A model generated the notes under the pieces. That model made no database searches. It was not told the origin of the DNA and saw only the letters and a program-made list of their open reading frames with translations. A program made the translations under genes and the position numbers. A stretch of DNA of 64,000 nucleotides from Neurospora tetraspora. Its lineage: Eukaryota; Ascomycota; Sordariomycetes; Sordariales; Sordariaceae. Shown piece after piece: positions 11,763 to 23,514 of the stretch. Position 1 is the stretch's first letter. Each line of letters opens with the position of its first letter. Where the stretch lies: positions 4,340,001 to 4,404,000 of the forward strand of contig NW_026944384.1 in assembly GCF_033439725.1 (NCBI RefSeq), read 5' to 3'.

Positions 11763-12858
11763 ATGGCACCAAAGACCATGAAAGCAGTCGGTAAGATAAC
11801 CAAACATACCACGCATCAAAAACCCAAAGCTCTCCATACAGATATCTAACCCCCCAAACACAACAGACATCAAAAACGGCAAAGGCCCCGCCGACAACCT
11901 TTTCATAAACCCCGACACGCCTCTCCCCCAAGCCCAGCCCGGCCAAGCCCTCGTCAAAGTCAAAGCCTTCGGCCTCAACCGCATGGACCTGATCCAGCGA
12001 GAGGGCCACTACCCGCTTCCGCCCCAGGCGCCCAGCACTTTGGGCGTCGAGTTCTCAGGCGTCATCGACTCCTTCGGCGAGGGTGGTGACCACGGCGACT
12101 TCCAAGTCGGCGACGAAGTCTTCGGCCTAGCCTACGGCGGCGCCTACGCCGAGTACATCGCCGTGTCGTCCAAGATGCTGCTGCACAAGCCTGCGCACCT
12201 GAGCTTTGAGCAGGCGGCGGGCGTGCCGGAGACGTGGATCACGGCGACGCAGGCGTTGCACTTTGTGCTGGGCGGGATCGGCGAGCAGGGGAAGACGATC
12301 TTGTGGCATGCTGGTGCTTCGGGGGTGTCGATTGCGGGCATTCAGCTCTCTAAGCTGGCTGGCGCGAAACAGATATTTGCGACGGCGGGCACGGCCGACA
12401 AGTGCAAGTTTATCGAGAACGAGCTGGGCGCGACGGCGGCGATTAACTACAAGGAGCAGGACTGGGTGGAGGAGATCATGAAGAAGACGGATGGCAAGGG
12501 TGTTGACTTGATTGTTGACTTTATCGGCGCCAGTTACTTCCAGAAGAACCTGGATGTGGTAGCTCGTGATGGGCGCATCTGCATGCTGGGGCTCATGGGC
12601 GGTGCGGTAGCCGATAAGGTGGACATCTCCAAGCTGCTGTACAAGAGAGCTCGCGTGGAAGGAAGCACCTTGAGGAGTCGGGATGAGAACTATCAGCGCC
12701 AGCTGAGGGACAAGTTGAGCGAGTACCTGCCCAAGTTCGAGAGCGGTGATCTCAAGATCTTTATTGACACTGTTTTGCCCTTGGAGGAGATCGTCAAGGC
12801 TCACAAGCAGCTCGAGGCGAATACGACCATGGGCAAGATTATCTGCACTGTCTCATAG
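11763..12858 (+). CDS. NAD(P)H:quinone oxidoreductase, zeta-crystallin/PIG3 type
   Basis: Two exons, 11763-11790 and 11867-12858, give 339 residues. Exon 1 carries only 28 nt (MAPKTMKAV plus one base). The intron (76 nt) starts GTAAGA and ends ACAG. The protein is a zinc-free medium-chain dehydrogenase/reductase. It has a GroES-like N-terminal half (GVEFSGVI, VGDEVFGLAYGGAYAEY) and a Rossmann half with HAGASGVSIAG at about 157-167, the NADPH-binding motif of the quinone reductase branch. A conserved DLIVDFIGASYF segment follows, and the C-terminus is EANTTMGKII. No structural or catalytic zinc cysteines are present, consistent with this branch. It probably reduces quinones in the cytosol as a detoxification step. 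The physiological substrate cannot be read from sequence. Confidence 0.93.
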
Positions 12859-13029
12859 ATGACAGTAGCAGCACGGGACTGGAAACTGTCTCTATTTATC
12901 TTGAGGCCATTTGCCTACCAGCGTTGCAAGCAAATCATCAAGATACCCCTTTGTCATCTCCTTAACCTGCAATAAAACCCGAGCGCCGTATACAGTGGGA
13001 AACGCCAATACTCATCAACAAGACATCAA

Positions 13030-14329
13030 TTAATGCTCCGCAAGCCACTTTAGCATCTGCTCAAAGGCGGTTACTTGTGCCTCCTTGATATGAGCATCCT
13101 CATATTCTCCCACAACTGCAAAGCCTGTTGTTTCTTCTGTTAGTTGAGGCAATACCAAGTTTTGCATAGGCGGATAACAGCTTACCATGAGGCACACCGG
13201 GATACACCTGTACCTCGTGCTCAACGTTGTTGTGGCTCATGTAATCCTCGCCCGCCATGCGCACCTCATCCGGGAACATGGGGTCATTCTCCACCGAGAC
13301 CATACTAATGGGGGCCTTCAGGCCCTTGAAATCTTCCTTTGACACCAACGTGGCATGCGCGATCGCTCCCGCCTTGATCCACGGGCCCGACGTCTTATTC
13401 CGTCTATTCGCTTCAACACCATCACCGCCCTGAGTGTTGCCTTCACTACTGCCCAGATCAGTAGGAGCAGGAGGAGGAGCAGCAGGCTTATGCGCCCATG
13501 GAAGCGTAATCCCGCCCAGCCCTTCGCTGATCGAGGCCTTCCGCGGAGCATTAGTTTGCTCGCGCGCCAGCAAGAGAACATATCGACCGCCGATGCAATA
13601 TCCTGCCGCATAGATTCCGTCGCCGTAGGCTACCGCATCAGCAAACTCATCGCGTACGCCGTCCAAGACCTTCTTCAGGATGGGCATGATCTTGTCTTCG
13701 GTATGGCGGGCTAGCCACATGTCGATGAGGAAACTCTTGGCTGTCTCGGCGGCTTTGATCTTGAAGATATCGAGGAATGATGATGTCGGGGCAGTCGAGC
13801 CCGTGCCTGCGTCAGTGGCAGGGAGCTCCTCGGGGCTTAGTGCGGTCGTCGAGTTGGGTGCTGGATCACCTTCGAAAAGGTCGGGCATGACCACGACAAA
13901 GCCACCATCTTGGGCAAACCTGTCGGCTTGAATCTGGTTGTTGACGCTATGAAGACCGGTGCCGCCTGTTAGGAGGAGGAGCAGCTTGGCTGGGGTGTGA
14001 GGGTAGTCGGCCGGTTTCGAGACGTATACCTGCGAGTAGGAAAATGCTCGTTAGACTCATAATGGACATTTTCGTGCGAATTAGAAAGGAGGGAAGGAAG
14101 AGAAACGAACGTCAATATCATTGAGCTTGATGATCTCACCCGTCGATTTTTGCCCAGCAGGAGTAGGTCTGTCTGAAGTACAGTTATCGCACAAAGCTGG
14201 AGCTGGCGCGGCAGCAGAGGTCGAAGATGAATCGACTGTATTAGAAGGTACAGTAGTAGGCTCGGCGACGGGAATGTCCTCGAGTGCGTCGCTCTCGGGG
14301 GATTTCGTTGCTACCTCTGGTTCCGCCAT
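13030..14329 (-). CDS. dienelactone hydrolase-family alpha/beta hydrolase
   Basis: Three exons: 14329-14111, 14029-13186 and 13124-13030, totalling 385 residues. The in-frame GTG further upstream is not used; the start is MAEPEVATK. Residues 1-50 are acidic, Ser/Thr/Pro-rich and probably disordered, followed by the fungal family signature CDNCTSDRPTPAG. The hydrolase core has LLLLLTGGTGLHS, VVVMPDLFEGD and the nucleophile elbow GYCIGGRY (Cys near 218). The Asp is in ENDPMFPDE (near 323) and the His in GVPHGF (near 354), so the Cys-Asp-His triad is complete. A Pro/Gly/Asn-rich insert of about 45 residues follows the nucleophile region, which is longer than in bacterial enzymes. Fungal relatives, including yeast AIM2, mostly lack an assigned substrate, so lactone or ester hydrolysis is inference. 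The gene is divergent from CDT1, 772 bp apart. Confidence 0.9.
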
Positions 14330-14664
14330 AATGGTCACGGTGTCAATGGACGTAGGAGTAAACGGAGATGTTCAGATCATAAAAGGTTGATTGGTATTGC
14401 AAGAGAAGAAAGGTACAAACAGCAGCAGTGCCAAGTAGAAACGCCGTGGATGTTGATGGTCAAGTCCAGTCCGACAGATGGAATGATACGATCAAAGGCA
14501 GCATGACACGGTGCAATCAAGCACCAAGAGCGCCAACAATGGAGCGGAACCTGAATCTCATCTCACGCCGGGAAAGCGATGCTGTTCCGGGGTCCTGGGA
14601 GTGGAAGCGGAAGGAGACGGGAACTGAACACAGCCCCTCAGTGACGTACCCCTCTGCGGACTAC

Positions 14665-14677
14665 TAGGGTTAGGGTT
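14665..14677 (+). repeat. two-unit telomere-like TTAGGG motif
   Basis: TAGGGTTAGGGTT lies in the divergent promoter between the dienelactone hydrolase-family gene and CDT1. It is a perfect two-copy match to the fungal telomere unit. It could be chance or a telobox-type factor site. Confidence 0.6.
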
Positions 14678-14807
14678 GATTAGAGTCATTGGTCAATTCT
14701 CCTCGAAGCGCACAGTGCATCGATGTTCGATGCATAGGTTATGCACCCATGACAGCCAGCAAGGGCACTGTACAAGTAATGCAGGAATCGTGAATGCGCT
14801 AGCGGAT

Positions 14808-14850
14808 CGCGTCGCGTTTCCACTTTACGCGTGAGATAGTTTGACCGCGT
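14808..14850 (+). promoter_or_regulatory. MCB-like cluster upstream of CDT1
   Basis: The cluster holds CGCGTCGCGTTTC (14808-14820), a perfect ACGCGT MluI cell-cycle box (14827-14832) and ACCGCGT (14844-14850), all 250-295 bp upstream of the CDT1 start codon. In fission yeast, cdt1 is a known target of the MBF G1/S factor, which binds ACGCGT. The same control is inferred here. The elements also lie upstream of the divergent hydrolase gene, so direction is not fixed. Confidence 0.5.
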
Positions 14851-15101
14851 CTCGCTCACTGACCTGAAGACCCCTGTCCCAACCTTCTTGTCTTGGCTCT
14901 CTGCTAGCACTTCTTCAAAATCCACTTGCTCCAGTATTTCGTTGCTACAACAATCTCCAAACAATGGTTCCCGGTGCCAACCTTTAAGCTTCAAAAGTTT
15001 TCTCCATTCTACCGTTATACCACACCAATAATTATCTCTAGTTACTCCGTCAACGAGCTCATCACGATACATCAACATCATCAACGACAACATCATCAAT
15101 C

Positions 15102-16670
15102 ATGCCCGGCGCGACTTCCTGCAACACGCGCTCCGCCCGTGGGAAGCTTAGCCCAAGTAAACAAGCTCCTCCTCCCGATATTAGCGACTTCGCCCGTCTT
15201 GCCAAAAATCAACAGAGCCCCGGCAAAGACAGCACTCCGAAGAAGCGCGCCCAAGCCGAAACTACACGTACTTCCTCGATCGAGATTGTTCTCAGTTCAA
15301 GAAAGAGAAAAGTCACCGATGACTCTGATATCGAATCTTCGCCAACCATCTCCAAGAAACTCCGCCAGAAGAGCGATGACACGAAGGGCAATGAGAACAT
15401 TGCTCCTTGCGAGACTCTACGCAAGAAGAAGAAGAAGACCGTAAGATTCGAGGACACCGAGTCTGTCAAGGCCGAGCACGATACAGAAAGCAACAAGCTG
15501 GACCTCAAAACCATACCAAAATTCTCTGCGCCAGCCGTCTCCGCAAGTCGAAAGCGGCGGTTGCTCGAGGAAGACGACGAGCCCTTACAAAAGAACAATT
15601 GCGATGCCACAGAAGCCGAGACACTATTGGAACGCCTGGCTCTCCAGTCGCCAGCGAAGAGAAGATCGAAACATCATGTTGGCGAAAGCAGTGAGCTCGT
15701 CCAGCTGCTTGACCTCCAAGCCGCATTCCTCAAGACTTACACCATGCAACTGGCCCATAACGGCTCCAACTCGCCGGTTGACCTGCGCACACTATTGCCC
15801 AGTGTCACCCGAACCTGGGGCAAGCGCAAGGTGACCATCGAGGATATCCAGCGCTGCATCGGCGTTCTGAACTGGGTATCCTCTTCCAAGTCCACGGCCA
15901 CCACCACAACAAGCAATTCGCCCTCAAAAGCCCCTTTCTACCTCTCCGACTACGGTCGCGGCAAGATCTGCATCGAGCTACACGAAAGCCACTCGGGTCC
16001 TCTCCGGGAACACAAGCTCAACATGGACTTCGAGTCCAACCTCCGGGCGCTCTGGCACTCGCGCCGGCCAGGCCAAGTTGCCTCCCTCTTCCTCAGCACG
16101 CTTCCGCAAGCACCGATCAAAGCCTGCGCCTCGGCCACTAAAGCCGCCTCCCTCTTGAACAAGAACCAGCGTACTCTCGAAGAACTCAAGAACGGCGTCG
16201 TCCGCAAGCAACAGTTGCAACAAGAAAAGAAGCAGCAGCCCATAACTCCTCCTGCTCCTCTCAAACCCGACGGCACCAAACTCTCCCTCCTCGACCGCAT
16301 CCGTCTCAAAGAGAACCAGGCCGCCCTCGCTGCTCTGACCGGCCCTTCAGCCGCCGAGCTCCAGCGTCGCGCCGCGCTGCAGCGAGCAGAAGACGTGGCG
16401 GCCGTGATCGGGATGCTTTGCACGGCCACGGGCGCGCAGGCGCGCATGGCGTTTACCATGACGGCGCTGCTGGTCAAGCTCAAGGACTCGCTGCGGACGC
16501 CCATCTCGCAGGAGGACGCGGCGGGGTGCGTGCGGCTGTTGGTGAGCGAGGTGGCGCCACAGTGGTTGAGGATCGTGACGGTGGGTGGGAGGGAGAACGT
16601 TGTTGTGCAGACGGCGTTGCAGCCGAGCAAGATGGAGGTTGGGCAGAGGGCTAAGGCTTTGTTGGGTTAG
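15102..16670 (+). CDS. cdt1: DNA replication licensing factor CDT1
   Basis: A single uninterrupted exon of 522 residues. The N-terminal 190 residues are basic, disordered and rich in S/T-P sites (LSPSK, QSPGK, SSPTI, QSPAK), plausible cyclin-dependent kinase targets, with nuclear-import-like runs such as RKKKKK. From about 198 the middle domain begins with ELVQLLDLQAAFLKTY and continues through RTLLPSVTRTWGKRKVTIEDIQRCIGVLNW, which fits the CDT1 geminin/MCM-binding winged-helix domain. The C-terminal part (about 395-520) fits the second winged helix that recruits MCM2-7. The protein loads the MCM helicase at origins in G1 with ORC and Cdc6. Length is near that of other fungal CDT1 proteins. 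No PIP degron was spotted at the N-terminus. Its promoter has an MCB-like cluster. Confidence 0.85.
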   Translation: MPGATSCNTRSARGKLSPSKQAPPPDISDFARLAKNQQSPGKDSTPKKRAQAETTRTSSIEIVLSSRKRKVTDDSDIESSPTISKKLRQKSDDTKGNENIAPCETLRKKKKKTVRFEDTESVKAEHDTESNKLDLKTIPKFSAPAVSASRKRRLLEEDDEPLQKNNCDATEAETLLERLALQSPAKRRSKHHVGESSELVQLLDLQAAFLKTYTMQLAHNGSNSPVDLRTLLPSVTRTWGKRKVTIEDIQRCIGVLNWVSSSKSTATTTTSNSPSKAPFYLSDYGRGKICIELHESHSGPLREHKLNMDFESNLRALWHSRRPGQVASLFLSTLPQAPIKACASATKAASLLNKNQRTLEELKNGVVRKQQLQQEKKQQPITPPAPLKPDGTKLSLLDRIRLKENQAALAALTGPSAAELQRRAALQRAEDVAAVIGMLCTATGAQARMAFTMTALLVKLKDSLRTPISQEDAAGCVRLLVSEVAPQWLRIVTVGGRENVVVQTALQPSKMEVGQRAKALLG

Positions 16671-17465
16671 GTGCAGCGAATGCTGATGAAGCTGGGCGAG
16701 TTAGCGTCTCGCTGGAGGAGCTATGACGAAGAATGTAGAGATGATATCATGGGAAATTTATGAACTTTCAAGGAGGGAAGGGTGTTAAGAATTCAAAGCA
16801 TGCGTTAGTCTTTGGGAGTTTGGGAGTTTCCGTGGCTGCTGGATATACCCTTGTTGTATCCTTTGGGTTGTATAGAAATAGAGCATTTGGTGCTACTGAG
16901 GGACAAATTGAAATGCATTCACATACACAGCGGCGAATCAGTTCAACTAGCAAGCAGAGCGTGGGCACCGATAAGGAGACTGAGACAGCGCAAGGAAGAA
17001 ACTGGTAAAGTGAGACGAATTCAAAAAAGGTCTATTTCATCCCGTCGTCTATCGCAGAACAAAGGACCCGTGATATCTTTCAGCAAACGCCTTCCCTCCG
17101 AGAAAGCAGTATAAGCAATCCCTTCCAAAAAGTGCAAGACACCCTCGCTGAATGTAGATGTATGCAAATAAAAAACCAGGTCATCGGCACATATTCTTAT
17201 GATGTTGTGCCCTTCGACCCTCCCTCATCATCACCATCCATCATGCAGGCAACAGGATCCGTCTTGCTGAGTTCATGCCACCACTCTTTCCTCCCAATGA
17301 TTACAATCGTGTAATAATAACGCTCCCGGGGCGCCGGTCCCAGTCGAGCGCGGGGGGTTTACCGCGAATCAGGACACAGTCCCGAGTTGGCCAAATTGGC
17401 GTCGGTACCGGCACCTGGGGAGCGAACACCCTTTGTGAGAGATGGTTCCATCAAAAGGAACACGC
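16671..17465. other. convergent 3' spacer between CDT1 and MBF1
   Basis: These 795 bp separate two genes that run towards each other, so the stretch should hold both 3' untranslated regions. No open frame with family resemblance was found. Confidence 0.6.
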
Positions 17466-18047
17466 TCACTTCTTCTCCTTCTTCTCGAACTTGGGCTTGC
17501 CGATATCGGAACCGCGAAGCTTGACGTTGAGGACGCGCTCGAGGTTTCCGAGGAGCTTCTGGTCGGGGACACCCTCACCGCGCTCGTACTGGGCGATGAT
17601 GGCCTGGGTAGAGTTGCAGCGGGTGGCAAGCTCCTTCTGGGTCATGGCCTTGTCGCCGATCATGATGGCGCTGCGAGCCTTCTGGATGGCGGCACCGACG
17701 TCCTTGCTGACGGTCTTGGGCTTGACGATGTCGTCGGAGCGGTCAACCATTGTTAGGCGCTGGCCCTCAACACCGGGCTTGGAAGCCTGTGGGAAAACAG
17801 ACAGATTAGTATATGGCGACGATGATGTTTGCAACGCAGCAAGCGTCACCGGGAATCAGGGAGGATGGGAAAAAGGAGCACATACAGTGTTGCCGGCACC
17901 ATACTTCTTCTCAGTGGCGATGATATTACCACTGCGCTGAGCAGCGTTAAGGGCAGACTTGCCGCGGACAACAGTCTCGCGGGGACCGCCACCACCGCGG
18001 CTGACGTTCTTGCCGATCTTGACAGCGTCGGTATCCCAGGCAGACAT
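17466..18047 (-). CDS. mbf1: multiprotein bridging factor 1 (MBF1)
   Basis: Two exons, 18047-17886 and 17786-17466, separated by a 99-nt intron, give 160 residues. The N-terminal MBF1 domain (about 1-75) has [14 protein letters not shown] and [13 protein letters not shown]. The C-terminal Cro/cI-type helix-turn-helix (about 80-140) has [25 protein letters not shown] and the closing [14 protein letters not shown]. The protein is a conserved eukaryotic coactivator that links basic-leucine-zipper activators to TBP; in yeast it also helps keep reading frame on stalled ribosomes. It is expected in nucleus and cytosol. Length and both domains are complete. The C-terminus is lysine-rich (FEKKEKK), as in other fungal members. 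Confidence 0.97.
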
Positions 18048-19112
18048 TGTGATTGAGTTTATTTGGTTGTTGGTGGGTGTGGTTGAAAAGGGTGATGTTC
18101 TTGTCGAAGTGGGAATTGGAGTCGTGATATCAAAGTATGTACGCGAGAGGAGGATTGCGTCTGAGAAATATAAAGTTGCCAGGTGGAGAGGCTGGAGTGG
18201 ATTCAGGGAATTCAGGGCCCTATGTCCTACGTAGCGGCAAACTTGACCGTTGGTTTTGGTGATGGAAGATGGGGAAAGGATGGATTGTTTGTTCTGTTGC
18301 TCGCCAGTTGGTTCAAATACTGTTTATAGATAGCAAAGAGAGCGAGGCAAAGTTGACAAAGAAAGAGTTTATTACTATTGCAAGTTGTCTTTTGTCAGCT
18401 GGAATCACCGTATCAGCCACTCGATATCCGCCGGTGAGGCCGTCTGCTCGCCGAAACATCAGTGCGATACGTGGATGGAATGCGATGGGCTGCCGTCGAA
18501 CATTGGCACGGTGGGCGGCACTTGCTACGATGGCGAGTGATGACTCGAACGGCCAGAGCGACTTTCCCCGCCACATTGGGGCTGATTCGTGACTTTCCAT
18601 TGGTCAGATTTACCCCTTCTTACACAAAGTGGATCTCAAAGGGAGGCCTGGGCACGCGCACAGTGACCGACGGCCAGCTTCCTTTCGGCGGGTTTGCGGC
18701 AGGAACCATGACGCTCGGGAGTGGATCCTTGCGCTTCACTCCTCCATCGTGATCCGGTCAGATCCTCATCCCGAATGTGGCCCGGGGAATGAACAATGGC
18801 GATGCTCCGTGCGGCGTGGTTCACACATCGCGAAAACAGTCAGTCCGTGGCATCGGCGCCCCCATTGTTTCACCGTGATACTCCGCGGTTATCCGCTTTT
18901 GTCGTTCGGATGAGGACATGGTATTCACCATGTGGGAACGTGAGAAACATCCATGAAATCGAAGAACAGGTGGAGACTACACAAGTTCAGACTGCCCGAA
19001 CCCGACTGGACATTGAACAGCTGAGCAGTTGAGGTGCCTGAATTGACTACGGGCGCTTGTTCCTTAGCTCCCTTTTCCCCACAAACCAAGACCTGTGACG
19101 GAGTCGAGCTCT
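18048..19112. other. intergenic stretch left of the retroelement
   Basis: This 1.07-kb spacer holds the MBF1 promoter and leader at its left end. Beyond that I see no gene. Its composition is normal up to the exact retroelement boundary, so RIP has not visibly spread outwards. Confidence 0.55.
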
Positions 19113-19117
19113 CGATC
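19113..19117 (+). repeat. left target-site duplication (CGATC)
   Basis: CGATC directly precedes the left LTR and is repeated exactly after the right LTR at 27454-27458. A 5-bp duplication is the expected product of LTR-retrotransposon integration. Confidence 0.9.
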
Positions 19118-19289
19118 TGTCAGATTCAAGGGTGGTTTTAGCCATACCATATGGAGGTTAGCGCTCCAGCCACTTGATATTGCCTGATTTCCGGGCATAT
19201 TTGGGTTACTCCAGCACCCTCTATACCTTCTAGGCGAGTTAATTACACATACTCTTTAATCAATTAATTTTATACTGTTATATTTGATA
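19118..19289 (+). repeat. left LTR of the copia-type element
   Basis: 172 bp, starting TGTCAGATTC. It aligns along its whole length with 27284-27453. The outer (left) half retains C and G, while the inner half is AT-shifted. Confidence 0.9.
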
Positions 19290-22200
19290 ATTAATAGTCT
19301 AATTTGCATATTTACGTTCAACGCTACAATTATCAATTACAAGCAAGATCCCTATGAAATTAATAATATTAACTATATCTTTATTAAAAGAATCTACTAA
19401 TAAGGCTATTATAGTTATCCTTAATATCCCTACTAATTGGCCTAGTTAATATAAAGTTCTTAAGAAACTCGCTAATAGTAATTAGGACTTTAGAAATTAG
19501 TTATTTAAAAGAGGATTTATAATTTAGAAGGTTCTACCCCCGAAGCCGGAAAATTTTCTTTTTTACTAAATAAGTAAAGGACTGCCTTCTAGCGGCAAAG
19601 AAGAAGCTCGTTAAATTTAATAAAGGAATCTGGATTAAAAAGGCCGTAATTATAATTATAATAACTATTATTCTTACAGCTATTAAAACGCACGGTACTA
19701 TTATTAAAATTATTATTACTATTTAATTTTAAGAAGAAGCCGCCGCTAGCGCTAATAAAAACGATAAGGAAGGAAATTTAAGAAAAAAGAACGAAAAAGA
19801 GGAAGAGGAGGATAATAAATATCGTAATAAGTAGAATATTAGGGAGGATATAATTATTAACCCTTTTATCAATTTAATAGTTATTAGGAAAATAGTATAT
19901 AATTAAATTAATAATATGTATAATACTTACTATAAATATTAGAAAGATTTCGACGACGCTAATACCCGAGTTTATAATTAGATAAGTATTTATATGGTCG
20001 CTTATTATATTAATATTTTATTTAAATAGGATAAATTTACTTACGATTAACTTAGAGAAATTAAAAGTTGGATTAATTATCGACTTATTGACTAAATTGT
20101 TAAAGTTCGTCGAAATTATGAAGCCTTTATTAAAGAAATTATAAAGAAGTAACCTTAGGATTTTGAAAAGTAATTATCCGATTAGGAAATCCTTATTATA
20201 AATAAAAAGAGATTCGGAATTAATAAAGTAATTTCCCTTACTTTATAATTTACCGACTTTATTAATATAGTTTGTAAATATAAATATATGTAGGTTAATA
20301 ATTCCTAGAAATTCGATAACGACTTTAAAGAAATATCCTTAAAATATAAGGACGTACCCATTAATTTTAAAAAGGTTAATATATTAGAATATACTATGTT
20401 ATTAATTAATTTTAAAAAGGCTATAATTCGTAGCGTTTAGAGTATTGGCCGCTTTAGTTCGTAAGAGATCGTATTTAATAAAGAAGATATTCTTAATTTT
20501 AATTATAAAAAGAAGTGGAAGGTAAATGTAAGGAGGAAATGTAATACGGATAAAAATATAAAAGATTCTTTACAGCCGAAAAAGAGAAGAGGCGTTACGC
20601 TATTTTATAAAATTTGCGAATAAAACATTTATTTAATAATATATTATTAATATTTAATATTTAAAACTAAGAATAATCCTAAATAGAAATTAAGCGGCCC
20701 TACTTAAAAATTTATTAATAAAAATTTTGAAAAATATTCCGAAGTTAGTAAAGAGGTTAAGAAGGTTAGGAATTAAATATAGGATTGCTTTATTACTTTT
20801 ATATAGATTACTATTTCGAAAAATTAGAGGAGACGAGAAATTAGTATTTATAATTTAATATTCCTTATTAAATAAAGTATTTTCATTACGAATAGTAGTA
20901 AGGGTAATATTTATTTACTTAAGAATTTTATAATCTTCGATTCCGGGGCTTCTATTTATATTTTTAATAAAATTAATCGTTTTTCTTTATTTTGAGTAGC
21001 GTCTTAAAAGGATTAAATTTAGGTTAATGAATTTTAAATATTTATTAAAGGTTTTGGGACTATTAACGTAGAAATATAAGAAGAGAGGGGAGTTCTAAGG
21101 TTATAGTTAAAAGAGGTAACTTTTTACCCTAATTTTACTATAAATTTTATATTATTACGCTTATTTTAAAAGTAAAGTCTTTATTAGCATTATAAACCGC
21201 TTAATAATTACTTCTGTTAATTAAACGGTTTATTCCTTTATTTCCTTTAAAAAATCTATTATTAAATAGTCTTTAAATATTTACCCTTTTCTTTCAATTG
21301 CGCTGTTTTCTTTATTTATCGAAATCGCTTTAATTCCTTTATTAGCTGTTGCGTATATAAAATGCCCGCCAAATTCTAATATAAGTAATTTAGTTACTAC
21401 GGTCTTTAAATCTTCGAATACTTTTATAACGTTGAGGGCGTTAAATTTAAAGGGCCTGTTATTTATTAATATGATGCGTATAATATTTTAAAAATTAAAT
21501 AATAAATTAAATGAAAATTATAAAATAGGGGATTTAGCACGGAAAAGCGTTTTGCCATCGATTTCTTCGAATATAAAGTAGGGAGAAATAGTTTTCAATA
21601 CGTTATATTTATTATTTATCGATAGATTAGATTTATTTAGGATATTTATATAATAAATCGAATAATTAAAGTTATCGTTAAAGGATTCCTTTCGGTTATC
21701 GATATAATTAATTACTAATATAACATTAAAGTTAAATATATTCAATACGATAATGAATTTAATAATTAATATATTAAAGATATAAATTAATTATACGTTT
21801 TATTATTTTTGAGCCTATAATACTTAATAATTAAATTTAAAATAGCGGTATTAAATGTTTAGAGGGTATAATTAAAGAAAAGGCGCGTATAATAATAAAT
21901 AGTATTAAATTCCCTTATAACTTCTAATTTTAAATCGTTTTAATTTTAATGTACTTTATTAACCAATTGCCTAAGTATTTCTATAATTAGAAATTATTAT
22001 ACGAGCGGTTTTATACCTTCGTAACCTACTATAAAGGGGTATAAACCGAACCCTACAAGCCTAACCTCAATTATTTACGTATTTACGGTTATAAAGTATA
22101 TGCAATAATAAATACTGTATAAAAGAAAGAGTAACAGTGTAAAAAAACTTTAATTAAAGGCCTAAATCGGATTCTTTATCGGGTATATTACCTCCTCTAT

Positions 22201-23514
22201 TTATTAAGTTTAGAATTTATAGATTACTTATATTATTTATAGCCGTAATATATTTTTTAATTAAAATTTAATTTATTTAGGGAATTTTAATAATTTTAAA
22301 GAAGGATTAAAGTTAATTAGTAACGAAATTACTGATTTATTTAACCCAATTAATTAACCTCCTTAATTATCTATACGATATTTCAAACCCTTTAATACAA
22401 CTTAAAATATAGAAAATAATGGTTTTACCTTTTTCCTACCATTATTTTTTGATAATGAATTTTAAGAAGATAGTAACGAAACTATTTTGAAACTAATTGA
22501 TTTTATTATTTAAAATAAAATATTTATCGATTGTATATTTAGTTACATTATTAAATATGTTATTAACTACTTTTATTACTAGCTTTTTAATAAATTTATT
22601 AAAATTTATCTCCTTCCTAACCTTCGAACTATAAGAAATTATATTTAATGTTAAGAGATTTACTTCATTAATTAGGTAGTAGTAAGGTAAAATAATCACG
22701 AAACTAAAAATTAACCACTTAATTTGTAAAGGTAGTAAATTAAATTTTATTAAATGTTAAAATTTCCCTTTAATGCTAAAGATTTACTACGATTTTAAAT
22801 ATTATAATTTAAGTAATCTTTATAAATAAATGTAGGAAGTATATTTCGATAGCTATAAAGAAATAAAGTTATAGGTTAAAATCGACGAAAACGTTCTCCG
22901 TATTAAAGGTCTTTAAATCTTTGATTATATATAAGTATACGTATATAAATTTAATAAGTATAATCGGTTATTAAAGGTAAAGGTTCGCTCCGTAATTAGA
23001 AGAGATTAATAATATAATTATAGTAAGGAAATGTATATTTCTACGTTAATTAGTCGTTTATTTCGGTTAATTATCGCTTACGCTACTAAATTCGATTTTG
23101 AATTCATTTAATATAATATAGTAAACGCCTTCGTTAACGCCTACTTCGATAAGGAGATCTATATATATATATACCTCCTAATTATTAAAAGTATAGTATT
23201 ATCTTTAAGATCCTTAAAGCCCTCTATAGTTTCCAACGAACTTCCTTATTATAGTAACGAGAATTTAATAGGATTTTCGAAAGCCTAGGGTTCAAACTGT
23301 TATTCGAGGACCCGTATATCTTTAAATGTAATAGAATCCTAATTTTCTACTACGTTAACGATATTATTTTCGCCTTTAATAAATTATAATACGATAAAGT
23401 TACCCGGATTATAAAGAAGTTAGAGGAGAAGTATAAATTTACTAATAATAATATCCTTTAATAGTTTCTAAGTATTAAAATTATTCGAAACCGAAAGGTA
23501 ATGAAATGGGTCAA

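Noticed and set aside
12127-12804. 225-codon minus-strand frame opposite the quinone oxidoreductase
   Set aside because: It is an antisense shadow of a clear enzyme gene.
14330-14338. Upstream start for the dienelactone hydrolase-family protein
   Set aside because: The first codon of the extended frame is GTG; the ATG at 14329 is the first true start.
15950-16630. 226-codon minus-strand frame opposite CDT1
   Set aside because: It is an antisense shadow, with Ser/Arg/Cys-rich composition and no domain.
21518-22699. Small minus-strand frames inside the AT-rich block
   Set aside because: These are Asn/Ile/Lys-rich frames that arise from AT bias in the RIP-damaged fossil element and are not genes.
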